Origin: Paludibacterium purpuratum
GTDB lineage: Bacteria > Pseudomonadota > Gammaproteobacteria > Burkholderiales > Chromobacteriaceae
Direction of reading: 5' to 3'
Assembly (NCBI RefSeq): GCF_004363805.1
Contig: NZ_SNZP01000002.1
Span: forward strand, 186,001-250,000
DNA length: 64,000 nucleotides
In this document: positions 40,318 through 50,566 of the stretch, piece after piece
Numbering within the stretch: position 1 is the first letter of the stretch
How the letters are laid out: the number at the start of each line of letters is the position of its first letter
Made by a program: the position numbers and the translations under genes
Notes under the pieces: generated by a model
The model's database searches: none
What the model saw: the letters and a program-made list of their open reading frames with translations, nothing else
Told to the model about the DNA's origin: nothing

Positions 40318-41106
40318 CTAGCGAATGGCCGATTTCAATTCGGCCACCAGGCGTGCGAGCCGCTGCTTGGCGGCTTGCGGCTCGGCGGCCTCGATTTCCT
40401 GCACCAGCCGACTGCCGACGACAATCGCGTCGGCGCTGCTTGCCAGCGCACGGGCAGTTTCAGCATCACGAATGCCGAAACCCACCCCGATAGGGACGGG
40501 AATTGATTCCCTAAGGGCCGCAATTTTACCCGTAACTTCAGCAATGTCCAGATGACCGGCGCCAGTTACGCCTTTTAACGACACATAATAGACATATCCG
40601 CGTGCCAGTCGACCGATGCGGGCAACCCGCTCGGGCGGCGTGGTCGGCGCCACCAGAAAGATCGGATCGAGCCCGGCTGCGTTGAGGGCGCCAGTCAGCT
40701 CCTCCGCCTCTTCCGGCGGGCAGTCCACCGTCAGTACGCCATCGACGCCGCTCGCGGCGGCACGTTCGGCGAAACGCTGGAAACCCATCGCGCACACCGG
40801 GTTCAGATAGCCCATCAGCACGACCGGCGTATGGCTATTCTCCAGCCGGAACGCGGCCACCATTTCCAGCACTTGGGCCAAGCTGACATGATGCTTGAGT
40901 GCGCGCTCGGAAGCGCGCTGAATCACCGGACCATCGGCCATGGGATCGGAAAACGGCACGCCCAGCTCGATGATATCGGCGCCGCCGTCCACCAGACCGA
41001 GCATCAGATCGACGGTCAGCTTCGGATTGGGATCCCCGGCGGTGATGAATGGAATCAGCGCCTTTTGCCCGCCAAGCCGGTTGAAACACTCTGCAATACG
41101 CGACAT
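40318..41106 (-). CDS. trpA: Tryptophan synthase alpha subunit
   Basis: A 262-residue TIM-barrel subunit cleaving indole-3-glycerol phosphate to indole. It shows [12 protein letters not shown], the catalytic Glu in [17 protein letters not shown] with the Asp further on (TVDCPPEEA), [10 protein letters not shown] and GFGIRD. It follows trpB by 13 bases in the operon trpF-trpB-trpA. Confidence 0.97.
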   Translation of the reverse strand: MSRIAECFNRLGGQKALIPFITAGDPNPKLTVDLMLGLVDGGADIIELGVPFSDPMADGPVIQRASERALKHHVSLAQVLEMVAAFRLENSHTPVVLMGYLNPVCAMGFQRFAERAAASGVDGVLTVDCPPEEAEELTGALNAAGLDPIFLVAPTTPPERVARIGRLARGYVYYVSLKGVTGAGHLDIAEVTGKIAALRESIPVPIGVGFGIRDAETARALASSADAIVVGSRLVQEIEAAEPQAAKQRLARLVAELKSAIR

Positions 41107-41119
41107 GCGCCCCTCCCGA

Positions 41120-42319
41120 TTACAGGCTGATGCCGGACAGGCCGGCGATGGTATTGATGTCCTTGTCGCCGCGGCCGGACAGATTGACCAGGATCACCTG
41201 GTCGCGATCCATGGACGGCGCGGCCTTGGCGGCCCAGGCCAGCGCGTGGCTCGACTCCAGCGCAGGAATGATGCCCTCTAGTCGGCAACAGTCGTGGAAC
41301 GCGCGCAAAGCCTCGTCGTCATCGATAGCGGTATATTCGGCGCGGCCACTGTCCTTCAGATAACAGTGCTCCGGCCCGACACCCGGATAATCCAAGCCGG
41401 CCGACACCGAATGGGTCTCGATGATCTGGCCGTCGGCATCCTGCATCAGATAACCGCGAAAACCGTGCAAAACCCCGGGCGTGCCGGCAGAGAGCGGCGC
41501 CGCGTGGCGCACGCCATCGAGCCCCTCGCCTCCCGCCTCGACGCCGACGATACGCACCCCAGGCACATCGATGTAGGGATGGAATAGCCCAATGGCGTTG
41601 GAACCGCCGCCGACGCAGGCCACCACCACATCCGGCTGGCGGCCGATCATCTCCGGCATCTGCACCTTGCACTCCTCGCCGATCACCCGCTGAAAATCGC
41701 GCACCAACATCGGATACGGGTGCGGGCCGGCGGCGGTGCCGAGGATGTAGAACGTCGAGTCGACGTTGGTCACCCAGTCGCGCATGGCCTCGTTAAGCGC
41801 ATCTTTCAGCGTGCGCGAACCGGATTCGACCGGCACCACGGTGGCGCCCAACAGCTTCATGCGATAAACATTGGGCGATTGGCGCTTGATGTCCTCGGAT
41901 CCCATATAGACCACGCACGCCATGCCGTAGCGCGCCGCGACGGTGGCCGAGGCCACGCCGTGCTGGCCGGCGCCGGTTTCGGCGATCACGCGCTTCTTGC
42001 CCATGCGGCGCGCCAACAGCGCCTGGCCGATGGTGTTGTTCACCTTGTGGGCGCCGGTATGGTTCAGATCCTCCCGCTTGAGGTAGATCTGGGCACCACC
42101 AAGCGCCTCCGACCATCGGCGCGCATGGTAGATCGGCGACGGCCGACCGACATAGTGCGCCAACTCTTGGCGATACTCGGCCCAGAAGGCCGGATCGGCC
42201 TTGGCTCGCGCATATTCCGCCTTGAGTTCCTCAAGTGCCGCCATCAACGTCTCGGCGACATAGATGCCGCCGTAGGTTCCGAAATGGCCCCCGGCATCCG
42301 GAAGATCATATTGATCCAT
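41120..42319 (-). CDS. trpB: Tryptophan synthase beta subunit
   Basis: A 399-residue PLP enzyme joining indole and serine. The PLP lysine is in [12 protein letters not shown] (about K92). [14 protein letters not shown], the phosphate-binding [12 protein letters not shown] and [11 protein letters not shown] follow. The ATG at 42319 ([18 protein letters not shown]) overlaps the trpF end by 14 bases and has AAGGAGCG upstream; the longer frame is only trpF read in another frame. Confidence 0.97.
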   Translation of the reverse strand: MDQYDLPDAGGHFGTYGGIYVAETLMAALEELKAEYARAKADPAFWAEYRQELAHYVGRPSPIYHARRWSEALGGAQIYLKREDLNHTGAHKVNNTIGQALLARRMGKKRVIAETGAGQHGVASATVAARYGMACVVYMGSEDIKRQSPNVYRMKLLGATVVPVESGSRTLKDALNEAMRDWVTNVDSTFYILGTAAGPHPYPMLVRDFQRVIGEECKVQMPEMIGRQPDVVVACVGGGSNAIGLFHPYIDVPGVRIVGVEAGGEGLDGVRHAAPLSAGTPGVLHGFRGYLMQDADGQIIETHSVSAGLDYPGVGPEHCYLKDSGRAEYTAIDDDEALRAFHDCCRLEGIIPALESSHALAWAAKAAPSMDRDQVILVNLSGRGDKDINTIAGLSGISL

Positions 42320-42923
42320 ATTTCGCTCCTTGTATGAATGCCGCCATTCGGCCGGCATCCTTGATCCCCTTTGAAACTTCCACGCCGCTCGACACGTCCA
42401 CCGCGGCGGGACGCACGCGGTGCACGGCATCGGCGACATTATGCTCATCCAGTCCGCCCGACAGGACCAACGGCACCGGCAGATCCGCCGGCAGCAAAGA
42501 CCAGTCGAAACGCGTGCCGGTGCCACCGTGCACGCCATCGACGAAGGCGTCGACCAACAGTCCGCGCGCATCGGCGTATTCGCCGGCGACGGCCGCCAGG
42601 TCCACCCCCGGGCGCATCCGTACCGCCTTCAGATACGGCCGTTGGAACGAGCGACAAAAAGCTGGCGTCTCGTCGCCGTGAAACTGCAGCACGTCGATCG
42701 GCAGCGCCGCGACAACGCGTTCGACTTCCTCGCGCGCCGGATCGACGAACAGCGCCACCACACTGACGAAGGGAGGCAACGCCGCCACCACCGCGTGCGC
42801 CGCATCGAGCGTCACATGGCGCGGGCTCTTATCGTAGAACACCAGGCCGATGGCGTCGGCTCCCAACCGGGCCGCCTCGGCACCGTCCGCGGGGCGCGTG
42901 ATGCCGCAAATTTTCACCCGCAT
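42306..42923 (-). CDS. trpF: Phosphoribosylanthranilate isomerase
   Basis: A 205-residue TIM-barrel enzyme converting phosphoribosylanthranilate to CdRP in tryptophan synthesis. It begins [14 protein letters not shown], with the catalytic Cys in KICG. It also has [18 protein letters not shown], the general acid Asp in [15 protein letters not shown] and [10 protein letters not shown]. It lies 4 bases after truA, and trpB begins inside its end. TrpE, TrpG, TrpD and TrpC are not in the window. Confidence 0.96.
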   Translation of the reverse strand: MRVKICGITRPADGAEAARLGADAIGLVFYDKSPRHVTLDAAHAVVAALPPFVSVVALFVDPAREEVERVVAALPIDVLQFHGDETPAFCRSFQRPYLKAVRMRPGVDLAAVAGEYADARGLLVDAFVDGVHGGTGTRFDWSLLPADLPVPLVLSGGLDEHNVADAVHRVRPAAVDVSSGVEVSKGIKDAGRMAAFIQGAKYGSI

Positions 42924-42927
42924 CGTC

Positions 42928-43716
42928 TCATCTCCACAATGTCAGCCGCGCCATGTCGGCCACGGCGGGCAAATTGAATTCTTCCGGATAACCGACACCG
43001 GTCAGGTACAAGCCATCGGGCATGAAGGTCGGCGGTGCTTCGGTACGATCGCGCGCAGCTAGCAGACGCTGCATATCCGCCGTCGTCATGGCCCCCTTGC
43101 CGACATACACCAGTGCGCCGACGATATTGCGCACCATGTGGTGCAAAAAAGCATCCGCGCGCAGATCGAAACGGATCAAGCCCTGGTACGCGCTCAGTTC
43201 GAGCTGCTGCAGATCCTTGACCGGGCTTTTCGCTTGGCATTCGGACGCGCGAAAACTAGAAAAATCGTGGCGTCCGAGCAGACTGGCCGCCGCATCCCGC
43301 ATCGCCTCGACGTCCAATGGCTGGTGAAACCAGCCGACCTTGCCGGCCAACAGAGATGGACGAACAGGATACGACAACAGGTAATAACTGTAACTACGAC
43401 AAAAGGCCGAGAAGCGGGCGTGAAAATCGTCGCCGACCCGCCGCGCCCACAGAACCGACACCGAGGGCGGCAGATGGCTGTTCACGCCGCGGACCCAAGC
43501 GCTGTCCGGCCGCGACACCTCGCAATCGAAATGCACCACCTGCTGCGATGCGTGCACACCGGCATCGGTGCGCCCGGCGGCCACCGTGCTCACCGCCCGG
43601 CCTGCAATCGCCGCCAGCGCTCGGTTGAGTTCATCCTGTACCGTATTGCCGTGTGGTTGCGTCTGCCAGCCCGCGAACGCCCGACCGTCATACTCCACGC
43701 CGAGCGCGATTCTCAT
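42928..43716 (-). CDS. truA: tRNA pseudouridine38-40 synthase
   Basis: A 262-residue TruA enzyme modifying the anticodon arm of tRNAs. It shows GVEYDGRAFAGWQTQPHGNTVQDELNRAL and the catalytic Asp in AGRTDAGVHASQQVVHF. RSYSYYLLS and FLHHMVRNIVGALVYVGKG are further family motifs. Start and length are as expected. The fimV-truA-trpF neighbourhood is conserved in Pseudomonas and relatives. Confidence 0.97.
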   Translation of the reverse strand: MRIALGVEYDGRAFAGWQTQPHGNTVQDELNRALAAIAGRAVSTVAAGRTDAGVHASQQVVHFDCEVSRPDSAWVRGVNSHLPPSVSVLWARRVGDDFHARFSAFCRSYSYYLLSYPVRPSLLAGKVGWFHQPLDVEAMRDAAASLLGRHDFSSFRASECQAKSPVKDLQQLELSAYQGLIRFDLRADAFLHHMVRNIVGALVYVGKGAMTTADMQRLLAARDRTEAPPTFMPDGLYLTGVGYPEEFNLPAVADMARLTLWR

Positions 43717-43914
43717 CGATTCACCATCCTAAATCCAACCGCCATATCCATACCTAAACCCCCACTCTACCTCATGCCACCGTTCTCTGGCCACGGGATG
43801 CCTTCCAAATGCCGCATAGGAGCCGCGAGAAAGAGGACGGGGGATGATGCTTTTTTTGGGGAGGGTATCGCGGTTCAAGCCGCTACGGGCGCGCTTACGG
43901 CGTTCGTTCGAGTT

Positions 43915-45762
43915 TCAGGCGCCCGGATGATGTCGCAGATTCTGCGCCGACTGGCGGTCGCCCATCTCCATGAACAATTGGGCCAATGCCTGCTGATCGA
44001 TCTGCTCAGGCAGTTCAGGCGCCGCCTCGGTGGGGTCGGCCTGCGTATCGCGGAAGGCCACCTGTTCGGCGGCCAGGTCGTCCAACCCGCCAAGCTCCAG
44101 CAACGGGCGCTCCGGCATCGCCTCCGGCATTGGCGCATTTCTGGGCTCGGGCTCAGCGGGCCGTCCCTCCCAATCATGCTCCGGCGCCAATTCGCGTCCC
44201 ATCCTCAACACGCCCTGCCACATCTCGCTATCCGGTTCGAAGCGTTCGCGTGCCGCCTCCGCCTGGTCGATGAATCCCGCCAGGTCGTTTTGGCTCGCCA
44301 GCAGCAACAATAGCCGATAACGTAGATCGTCGCGCGTCGGGTCATAGCGCAACCACTGCCGCAAACCCTCGACGGTCGGCGTGCCCGTTGCCGCGCCATC
44401 CGACGAAGCACCCGGCACCCGCAGGCGACGCCGACGCAGGGCCAACGCGGTCACGGCCGCGGCCACCAATGCCGCACCACCGCCCGCCATCGCCAATGTT
44501 GGCGGCAGCCTGGCCTCGCCAGCAGCCGGCGCTGGCTGGACAGGGGCGGGCACAGGGGTATGGTGGCGCTTGAGATCGGCCAACTTCTGTTCCAGCGCCT
44601 GTGAAACCTCGTGGGCACTGGACAGTAACCGCTCCTGCTGCGCGAGCTTGCCGCGCAACGCCGAGAGCCGCACGGCCTCGGCGTCGCCGCTCGCCGGCGT
44701 CGCGGCAACCGGCGGCGCAAGCGGCGCCGAAGCCGGCGCCCACTGCGCCGGATAACGCAGCAAAGCGCCGGCCAACAGCAGATCCATATCGCCATCGATG
44801 AAGGCACGCGGATTTTCCCGATACAGCCGTCGCATCGCCTCGCCGGGCGAAACCCCCTCATGCCGCAGCCGGCGCACCACGGCGGACAGCGTATCGCCGG
44901 GCAGCACGCGCACAACACGGAAGGCGGCCTTGGGCGAGATCGCACCGAACTCCGCCACGTGAACCGTCTGCCCGCGCAACGTCAGGCGATAACGACGCGC
45001 AGCGCGCGCGTCCCCCAGGCTGACATCCAATCGGAAATCCAATTGCGGTAGATCCAGCGGCAGTTGGGAGTGCAATTGCAGCAAGCGACCGCCATCCGGC
45101 CCCGGCGCCAAGGCATATTTCAGCGAGGACAACAGTGCAAGCATCTCGGGCGACGGTGTGCCTGCGCCGGCGGGCGACACCCGGACGCGCAAACGCGCAG
45201 GATCGATCGGTGCGCGGCCAAGCCAAGCGGCTTCGGCCACCAGCGGTGCGCCCGGCGCCGAATGCACCTTGAGCGCCCCGAGCGCGATATTGTCGACGCC
45301 GCCATGGGCGGCCGGCGAGATCTGCGGCTTCTTATCGTCGTCGCGCACCGGCGCGGGCGACTTATGCGCTGCGCGGCGTGCATCGAGTTGATACTCGCGT
45401 ACCGCGCCGCCCGCATCCCACTGGACCGCCACGGCGAAATCCAGCTCATTCTCGGGCAGGCGTGCCGGTCCGGCCACCAGCACGCCAGTGGGTTTGCCGT
45501 CGGCCGCGCGCTGCAGCGTGAAATGCAACCGGTCGGCCGATGCGCTGAACGGCGACAGCATGGGATAGCGATGACGGTCGGCCAACGCGACGGTCGTATC
45601 GCCAGTCGGCATATCGTCGACAAAGGGAATGATGGCCGAGAAGGCCTCACCAGGCGCGGACAGCACCTCGATCCGACCGAGTCCCGCCAAGGCGCAATGC
45701 GGCCAAACGAACAGCCCGGACACTGCGGCGGCCAGCAGATGGCGCCGGAGAGGACAGGTCAC
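43915..45762 (-). CDS. FimV-like protein with two tandem N-terminal FimV domains
   Basis: A 615-residue envelope protein. A signal peptide (about 1-26) is followed by a FimV-type N domain (about 27-127, GLGRIEVLSAPGEAF). A second similar domain follows (about 159-260, ALGALKVHSAPGAPLVAEA). A LysM-like segment is at about 275-335 (VVRVLPGDTLSAVVRRL), then a short coiled coil, one membrane helix (about 414-434) and a cytoplasmic TPR-like tail. The acidic linker and long C-terminal domain of full FimV are reduced. It lies 79 bases after fimV and is probably a diverged duplicate. FimV/TspA proteins organise pili and polar machinery; its own role is unknown. Confidence 0.8.
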   Translation of the reverse strand: MTCPLRRHLLAAAVSGLFVWPHCALAGLGRIEVLSAPGEAFSAIIPFVDDMPTGDTTVALADRHRYPMLSPFSASADRLHFTLQRAADGKPTGVLVAGPARLPENELDFAVAVQWDAGGAVREYQLDARRAAHKSPAPVRDDDKKPQISPAAHGGVDNIALGALKVHSAPGAPLVAEAAWLGRAPIDPARLRVRVSPAGAGTPSPEMLALLSSLKYALAPGPDGGRLLQLHSQLPLDLPQLDFRLDVSLGDARAARRYRLTLRGQTVHVAEFGAISPKAAFRVVRVLPGDTLSAVVRRLRHEGVSPGEAMRRLYRENPRAFIDGDMDLLLAGALLRYPAQWAPASAPLAPPVAATPASGDAEAVRLSALRGKLAQQERLLSSAHEVSQALEQKLADLKRHHTPVPAPVQPAPAAGEARLPPTLAMAGGGAALVAAAVTALALRRRRLRVPGASSDGAATGTPTVEGLRQWLRYDPTRDDLRYRLLLLLASQNDLAGFIDQAEAARERFEPDSEMWQGVLRMGRELAPEHDWEGRPAEPEPRNAPMPEAMPERPLLELGGLDDLAAEQVAFRDTQADPTEAAPELPEQIDQQALAQLFMEMGDRQSAQNLRHHPGA

Positions 45763-45841
45763 AACGCGACTCCAGCGGCGCGATGCCAGCCCATCGCGCG
45801 AGAAGAACGAGAAAGCCTCCGGATCCGTTTCATGCGATGGC

Positions 45842-48010
45842 TCACCCCATGACCTGCGCCAGCATGTCTTCGGCCTGCTTCTTCAGTTTGCCCTTGGCCT
45901 CGCGGATCAGTTCTTGCAACACCTCGCGCGCGCCTTCGTTATCGCCCATATCGAGATAGACTCGGGCGAGATCCAGCTTGGTGGCCAACGCCTCGTCATC
46001 CTGCGCGAACGGCGAGTCCACATCCTCCACCGTCACCTCGGCCTCCGGCATAGCCTCGGGCTCGGCGGCCGCCTCGGACGCGAGCGCCAGCGCCTCCTCG
46101 AACGGATCGGGCGCCGACACGTCACCGGATGCCGACTGAGGCGCCGGTTCGGCGGCACGCTCGACGGCGGGCTCGGTCGGCATGTCGGGCCAATCCAGAT
46201 TGTCGGCCGGCATGGCCTGCGGCGCCGGAGCGGCCAGGGCCGGATCGTCGAGCATCGATAGATCGGGTTCGCCGAGCAACGCCGCCTCGGCCGCGGGCGA
46301 CTGAATCTTGTTTTCCAGCGAGAAATCGAAATCCAGCAAACTGTGGTCGTCGGCCTTGTTCTCGGCCGGCGGCACAATCGCCGGTTCGTCCATCGAGAAG
46401 TCCAACGCGCCATCGGGCAGCGACAGCGCAGCCTGCTCTGTCTCCGCGGCCGGCGTCTCCAATGCCGAAAAATCCATCATCGGCGTTGCGGCGGCAGGCA
46501 TCGCAACCTCCTCGGGGCGATACAGCGGATTTTCCGGATCGATGCTCGAGCCCATCGCCCGCGCGCGCTCCCAGTGCGCACCGCGACCGTCATAGGCGTC
46601 ATGCACCTCGCGCGCCAGTACTTCGAACTTGGCTGGATCGGGCCGCGCAGCATAGATTTCGAGCAATTTGGCACGCACATCCTGGCGGCCAGGATGCAGA
46701 TCGAGCGCCTTTCTCAATATCTCCTCCGCCTGCTCGTCATGTCCATAGGCCAAATACACCTCGGCCTCGGCCAGCGCATCGCCCTTGCCGCCGGCTTCTG
46801 CCGCGGTCGGATCGGGCTGGGCCACGCCAGTGCTGGCCAGAGGATTCTTCTTGCTGGGCTTGGGCACTTTCTTCCTACCGTTGCCCGGGCCGCCGCGACG
46901 CCCCAGGAAGAAGAACAGTAAAGCGATCGCCAGTACGGAAACGCCGCCGATGGTCAGTACGCGCGGGCTCTTATAGTTGATGCCGTTGGCGACCAGCTTG
47001 GCAACAGCCGCTTCCGAGGCTTGCAGGGACTGAATGCGTCGATTGAGATCCGAAATGTGCTGATTGGCTTTTTGCAAATCCTGGGCGCGCGTCTTCACTT
47101 GCTGCGACAGCGTGTCGATTTGTGCTCGCGCCGCCGCGTCCGACGCGGCGTAGGCGGCGATCTGCGATGCAGCCAGTGGCGGAGGGGGCGGGGGCACTGC
47201 CGGTGCACTCTTGGCAGACTCCGGTGTCTTGGCGGGGGCAACTGCGGCAGCCGCCGCCGGCGGCGTCGCCTGCGGAGCGGAAGCGGACAATGGCGCCAGA
47301 CGTGCGACGGCGGGATGCAAGATCGTTTGGGCTCGCGCTTCGCTCAACGCGCTCATCGTGGCACGGCTGGGAATACTCAGCTTTGCGCCGGCGCGCGGCT
47401 GCGGCGGATCGCCGGCACTGAACTTAGCGCGATTGGCCAGATACAGCGCGGCCATTGCCTGACTTGGACGGATACCCGCCGGGCGAATCTTGGCCGCCAG
47501 CGAGGCGAGTGTGTCCTGCTTGCCGACCGACAACGTGTTACCGGCAGACTTGGCGCCCGCCGGCGAGGAATGCACGGCGCGCGGCGTCGGCACGGCCGCT
47601 TCGGGCGGCACATCGATCACATCGCCCTCGCCGCGCGTCTCCAGCTGCACCTCAAACCCCTTCACCCAACGTGTGCCCGAAGAGCGCAACTGCAGCACGA
47701 ACTGCAGATAGGGGGTACGGATCGGCTTTTGCGAACGGATCGACACCATCGGACCATTGGGGCCGGCGTGCAGAGAGAAGCGCAGTTCGGACAGCTCCGG
47801 GGCGTAGACGAAATTGAGGTCGTCGAAAGCAGCCCGATCGGCTAGGCCAATCCGCCAGTGGGAAGTATCCAGCGACTCGGTATCGTTAAGCGCCACCTCG
47901 GCGCGCAACGGTTCGCCAAGGCGCGAATAAACTCGGATGGGTCCGAAATCGGCCCAGGCACAGACGGAAAACAGAGCGATCGCCAATGCGGCAGTGAATC
48001 GTCTCAACAC
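45842..48010 (-). CDS. fimV: FimV/TspA family polar hub protein
   Basis: A 722-residue protein. A signal peptide (ALAIALFSVCAWA) leads into a FimV N domain (DFGPIRVYSRLGEPLRAEVALN). A LysM-like region follows (QDTLASLAAKIRPAGIRPSQAMAALYLANR), then a Pro/Ala linker, a coiled coil (about 290-335) and one membrane helix (about 351-369). A long acidic cytoplasmic part ends in the conserved FimV C domain (TKLDLARVYLDMGDNEGAREVLQELI). FimV links peptidoglycan to polar proteins and type IV pilus/twitching control. The start is taken as GTG at 48010, after GGGAGGAGA; TTG at 48007 is equally possible. Confidence 0.93.
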   Translation of the reverse strand: MLRRFTAALAIALFSVCAWADFGPIRVYSRLGEPLRAEVALNDTESLDTSHWRIGLADRAAFDDLNFVYAPELSELRFSLHAGPNGPMVSIRSQKPIRTPYLQFVLQLRSSGTRWVKGFEVQLETRGEGDVIDVPPEAAVPTPRAVHSSPAGAKSAGNTLSVGKQDTLASLAAKIRPAGIRPSQAMAALYLANRAKFSAGDPPQPRAGAKLSIPSRATMSALSEARAQTILHPAVARLAPLSASAPQATPPAAAAAVAPAKTPESAKSAPAVPPPPPPLAASQIAAYAASDAAARAQIDTLSQQVKTRAQDLQKANQHISDLNRRIQSLQASEAAVAKLVANGINYKSPRVLTIGGVSVLAIALLFFFLGRRGGPGNGRKKVPKPSKKNPLASTGVAQPDPTAAEAGGKGDALAEAEVYLAYGHDEQAEEILRKALDLHPGRQDVRAKLLEIYAARPDPAKFEVLAREVHDAYDGRGAHWERARAMGSSIDPENPLYRPEEVAMPAAATPMMDFSALETPAAETEQAALSLPDGALDFSMDEPAIVPPAENKADDHSLLDFDFSLENKIQSPAAEAALLGEPDLSMLDDPALAAPAPQAMPADNLDWPDMPTEPAVERAAEPAPQSASGDVSAPDPFEEALALASEAAAEPEAMPEAEVTVEDVDSPFAQDDEALATKLDLARVYLDMGDNEGAREVLQELIREAKGKLKKQAEDMLAQVMG

Positions 48011-48261
48011 ATCGTCTCCTCCCGCCACGGTTTGTCATCCGCGACGTCGATCAGGACACAACATATGGCGAATAAACGCCAAATCTCGCTAAATACTGCA
48101 ATATTAGGATGTGCTGACAGAATTAGCCAGCAGATACGCCCGGCGCGTCCCTTATTTGGCTCGACTTTGACCAAAAAGGGGCCGAATGTCGGCCAGCAGA
48201 CACGACCGCTCCTGCGGCCGTCGTCAATCATGGCCATCCGACGGGGCGCGCTCCGCCATCG

Positions 48262-49275
48262 TCAGCGCAGTTTGCCGGCCGCGAGCAGCGCCTCGGCTAC
48301 CTCGACGCAATTGAGCGCCGCGCCGACGCGTACGTTATCGGCGGTCAGCCAAAACGCCAGGCCGGCCTCGGTCGCGCGCACCCGGCTGACCCAGATGCGG
48401 TCGGACCCGGCCACCTCCATCGGCGTGGCATAGCCATCCTCGCGCTGCGAGTCGTCCACCACATGGATGCCGTTGGCGGCCAAGAGCTTGCGCGCGCGCT
48501 CGACCTCGAGCGGCTGCGACAGCGCCACATTCACCGACCAGGCGTGGCCGAAGAACACCGGCACCCGCACACAAGTCACCTCGACCGGCAGCGCCGGCTG
48601 GCCGAGCAGGCGACGCACTTCGTCGATCACCGACTGCTCTTCGCTGGTGCCGCCGTCGCCCTGTACCTCGCCGATACGCGGCAGCAGGTTGAAGGCAATG
48701 CGCTTGGGGTAAACCGTGGTTTCGACCTCGCGCTGGCCGAACAATGCCGTGGTTTGATCCGCCAGCACCTCCAGCGCCTCCTGTCCGGTGCCCGAAACCG
48801 ACTGATAGGTCGATACGGTGACCCGGGAGAGGCCGTTTGCGGCCAGTGCATTGAGTGCCACCGCCAGCGGCGTGACGGTGCAGTTCGGCACCGACACCAA
48901 CGACACGTCCTCTTGTGCAAGCAGGCCCGCGCCATTGATGCGCGGCACTACGAACGGCACCTGCTCATCGAGACGGAACGCCGAACTGAAGTCGATCACC
49001 GTGGCGCCGGCCGCCCGCGCTTGCGGTGCCAACTGGCGCGACACCTCGCTACCGGCGACGAAAAAGGCCAGGTCGATGTTATCGAACGACACCTCGTCGA
49101 GCGGCTGCACATCGAGCTCCAGATTGCCGTAAGCCACGACCTCGCCTTCATGCTCCGTCCCATCGACGGCGCACACCCGCTTCGCAGGAAACTGGCGTTC
49201 GGCCAAAAGATCGAGAATGGCGCGGCCGATCAGGCCGGTGGCGCCGACAACGGCAACTTGCAGAGCTTGCGACAT
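48262..49275 (-). CDS. Second aspartate-semialdehyde dehydrogenase-like protein (Usg/Asd2)
   Basis: A 337-residue protein of the ASADH family. The NADP-binding start is VAVVGATGLIGRAILDLL. The nucleophile Cys is in SVPNCTVTPLAVAL, the glutamine in YQSVSGTGQEA, and substrate Arg/His in VRVPVFFGHAWSV. So the catalytic set seems complete, unlike E. coli Usg. It more closely resembles the Gram-positive type of ASADH than the neighbour at 49415. The asd-usg-fimV order is known from Pseudomonas. Whether it is enzymatically active is not known. The ATG at 49275 fits the family start. Confidence 0.88.
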   Translation of the reverse strand: MSQALQVAVVGATGLIGRAILDLLAERQFPAKRVCAVDGTEHEGEVVAYGNLELDVQPLDEVSFDNIDLAFFVAGSEVSRQLAPQARAAGATVIDFSSAFRLDEQVPFVVPRINGAGLLAQEDVSLVSVPNCTVTPLAVALNALAANGLSRVTVSTYQSVSGTGQEALEVLADQTTALFGQREVETTVYPKRIAFNLLPRIGEVQGDGGTSEEQSVIDEVRRLLGQPALPVEVTCVRVPVFFGHAWSVNVALSQPLEVERARKLLAANGIHVVDDSQREDGYATPMEVAGSDRIWVSRVRATEAGLAFWLTADNVRVGAALNCVEVAEALLAAGKLR

Positions 49276-49414
49276 GGTGGAAGTCCTTTTGGAGCCAAAG
49301 CAACAGGGGCGCTCGCGCGCCCCTTGGGGATGGCGCAATGCGGCACCGCACGCCGCGATTGCACCCTACGAAACGGGCGCTATTCTACCGCCCTATCCGC
49401 TACGTTTACAGCAT

Positions 49415-50527
49415 TTACCTTTCGAGCAGGATACGCAGCATGCGGCGCAACGGTTCGGCCGCGCCCCACAGCAGCTGGTCGCCAACGGTAAAGGCCGACA
49501 GATAGTCGCCGCCCATGCCCAGTTTGCGCAAACGGCCCACCGGCGTGCGCAGCGTACCGCTGACCGCCGCCGGGCTCAATTCGCGCATCGAAGCCTCGCG
49601 CTCGTTCGGCACCACCTGCGCCCAGGCATGCGCCGAGGCCAGCATGTCGTCGATTTCATCCAGCGGTACGTCATGCTTGAGCTTCACGGTCAGTGCCTGG
49701 CTGTGACAACGCATGGCACCGATACGCACGCACAGACCGTCGACCACGATCGGCGCATCGCCGCGGCCGAGAATCTTATTGGCCTCGGCCTGCCCCTTCC
49801 ACTCTTCCTTCGACTGGCCGTTCCCCAGGTCCTTGTCGATCCACGGAATCAGGCTACCGGCCAACGGCACGCCGAACTGCTTGGTCGGAAAGGCGTCGTC
49901 GCGCAAGGTGGCGGTCACCGCGCGATCGATATCGAGAATCGCGCTGCCCGGATCGGCCAATTGCGGAGCCACCGCGGCATGGAGCGCCCCCATGCCGGAC
50001 AAGAGCTCGCGCATATGCTGCGCGCCGCCGCCCGAAGCCGCCTGGTAGGTCATGGCACTCACCCACTCCACCAGATCGCGCTGAAACAGCCCGGATAGCG
50101 CCATCAACATCAGCGATACCGTGCAATTGCCGCCGATGTAGTTCTTGACGCCGCCGGCGAGCGCCCGGTCGATCACCTGACGGTTGACCGGATCGAGCAC
50201 GATAATGGCGTCGTCGACCATGCGCAAACTCGATGCGGCATCGATCCAATAGCCCTTCCAGCCTGCTGCCCGCAGTTTCGGATACACCTCGTTGGTGTAG
50301 TCGCCGCCTTGGCAAGTGACCACCACGTCCATGGACGACAATGCATCGACCGAATAGGCATCCTTGAGCGGCGGCACATCGCGGCCGATCTCCGGCGCCT
50401 TGCCGCCGACATTGGAAGTGGTGAAAAACACCGGCTCGTCGATATGGACAAAGTCCCGTTCTTCGTTCATGCGCTGCATCAGCACCGAGCCGACCATGCC
50501 GCGCCAACCTACAAATCCCACTCGCAT
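49415..50527 (-). CDS. asd: Aspartate-semialdehyde dehydrogenase
   Basis: A 370-residue enterobacterial-type ASADH making aspartate semialdehyde for lysine/DAP, threonine and methionine. It begins [20 protein letters not shown]. The catalytic Cys is in [15 protein letters not shown], and [13 protein letters not shown] and [15 protein letters not shown] are typical. The ATG at 50527 has AAAGGAAA upstream; six further codons are open upstream but lack support. It provides the semialdehyde from which DapA and DapB (10555 here) make DAP precursors. Confidence 0.96.
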   Translation of the reverse strand: MRVGFVGWRGMVGSVLMQRMNEERDFVHIDEPVFFTTSNVGGKAPEIGRDVPPLKDAYSVDALSSMDVVVTCQGGDYTNEVYPKLRAAGWKGYWIDAASSLRMVDDAIIVLDPVNRQVIDRALAGGVKNYIGGNCTVSLMLMALSGLFQRDLVEWVSAMTYQAASGGGAQHMRELLSGMGALHAAVAPQLADPGSAILDIDRAVTATLRDDAFPTKQFGVPLAGSLIPWIDKDLGNGQSKEEWKGQAEANKILGRGDAPIVVDGLCVRIGAMRCHSQALTVKLKHDVPLDEIDDMLASAHAWAQVVPNEREASMRELSPAAVSGTLRTPVGRLRKLGMGGDYLSAFTVGDQLLWGAAEPLRRMLRILLER

Positions 50528-50566
50528 CTGTCTATTTCCTTTCAACGTCTATTCTGTTCGCGCAGC

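Noticed and set aside
49305-49324. 8-bp GC hairpin (AGGGGCGC/GCGCCCCT) between the asd and usg-like genes
   Set aside because: Clear pairing but no T tract, and the genes are probably co-transcribed; too weak to call a terminator.
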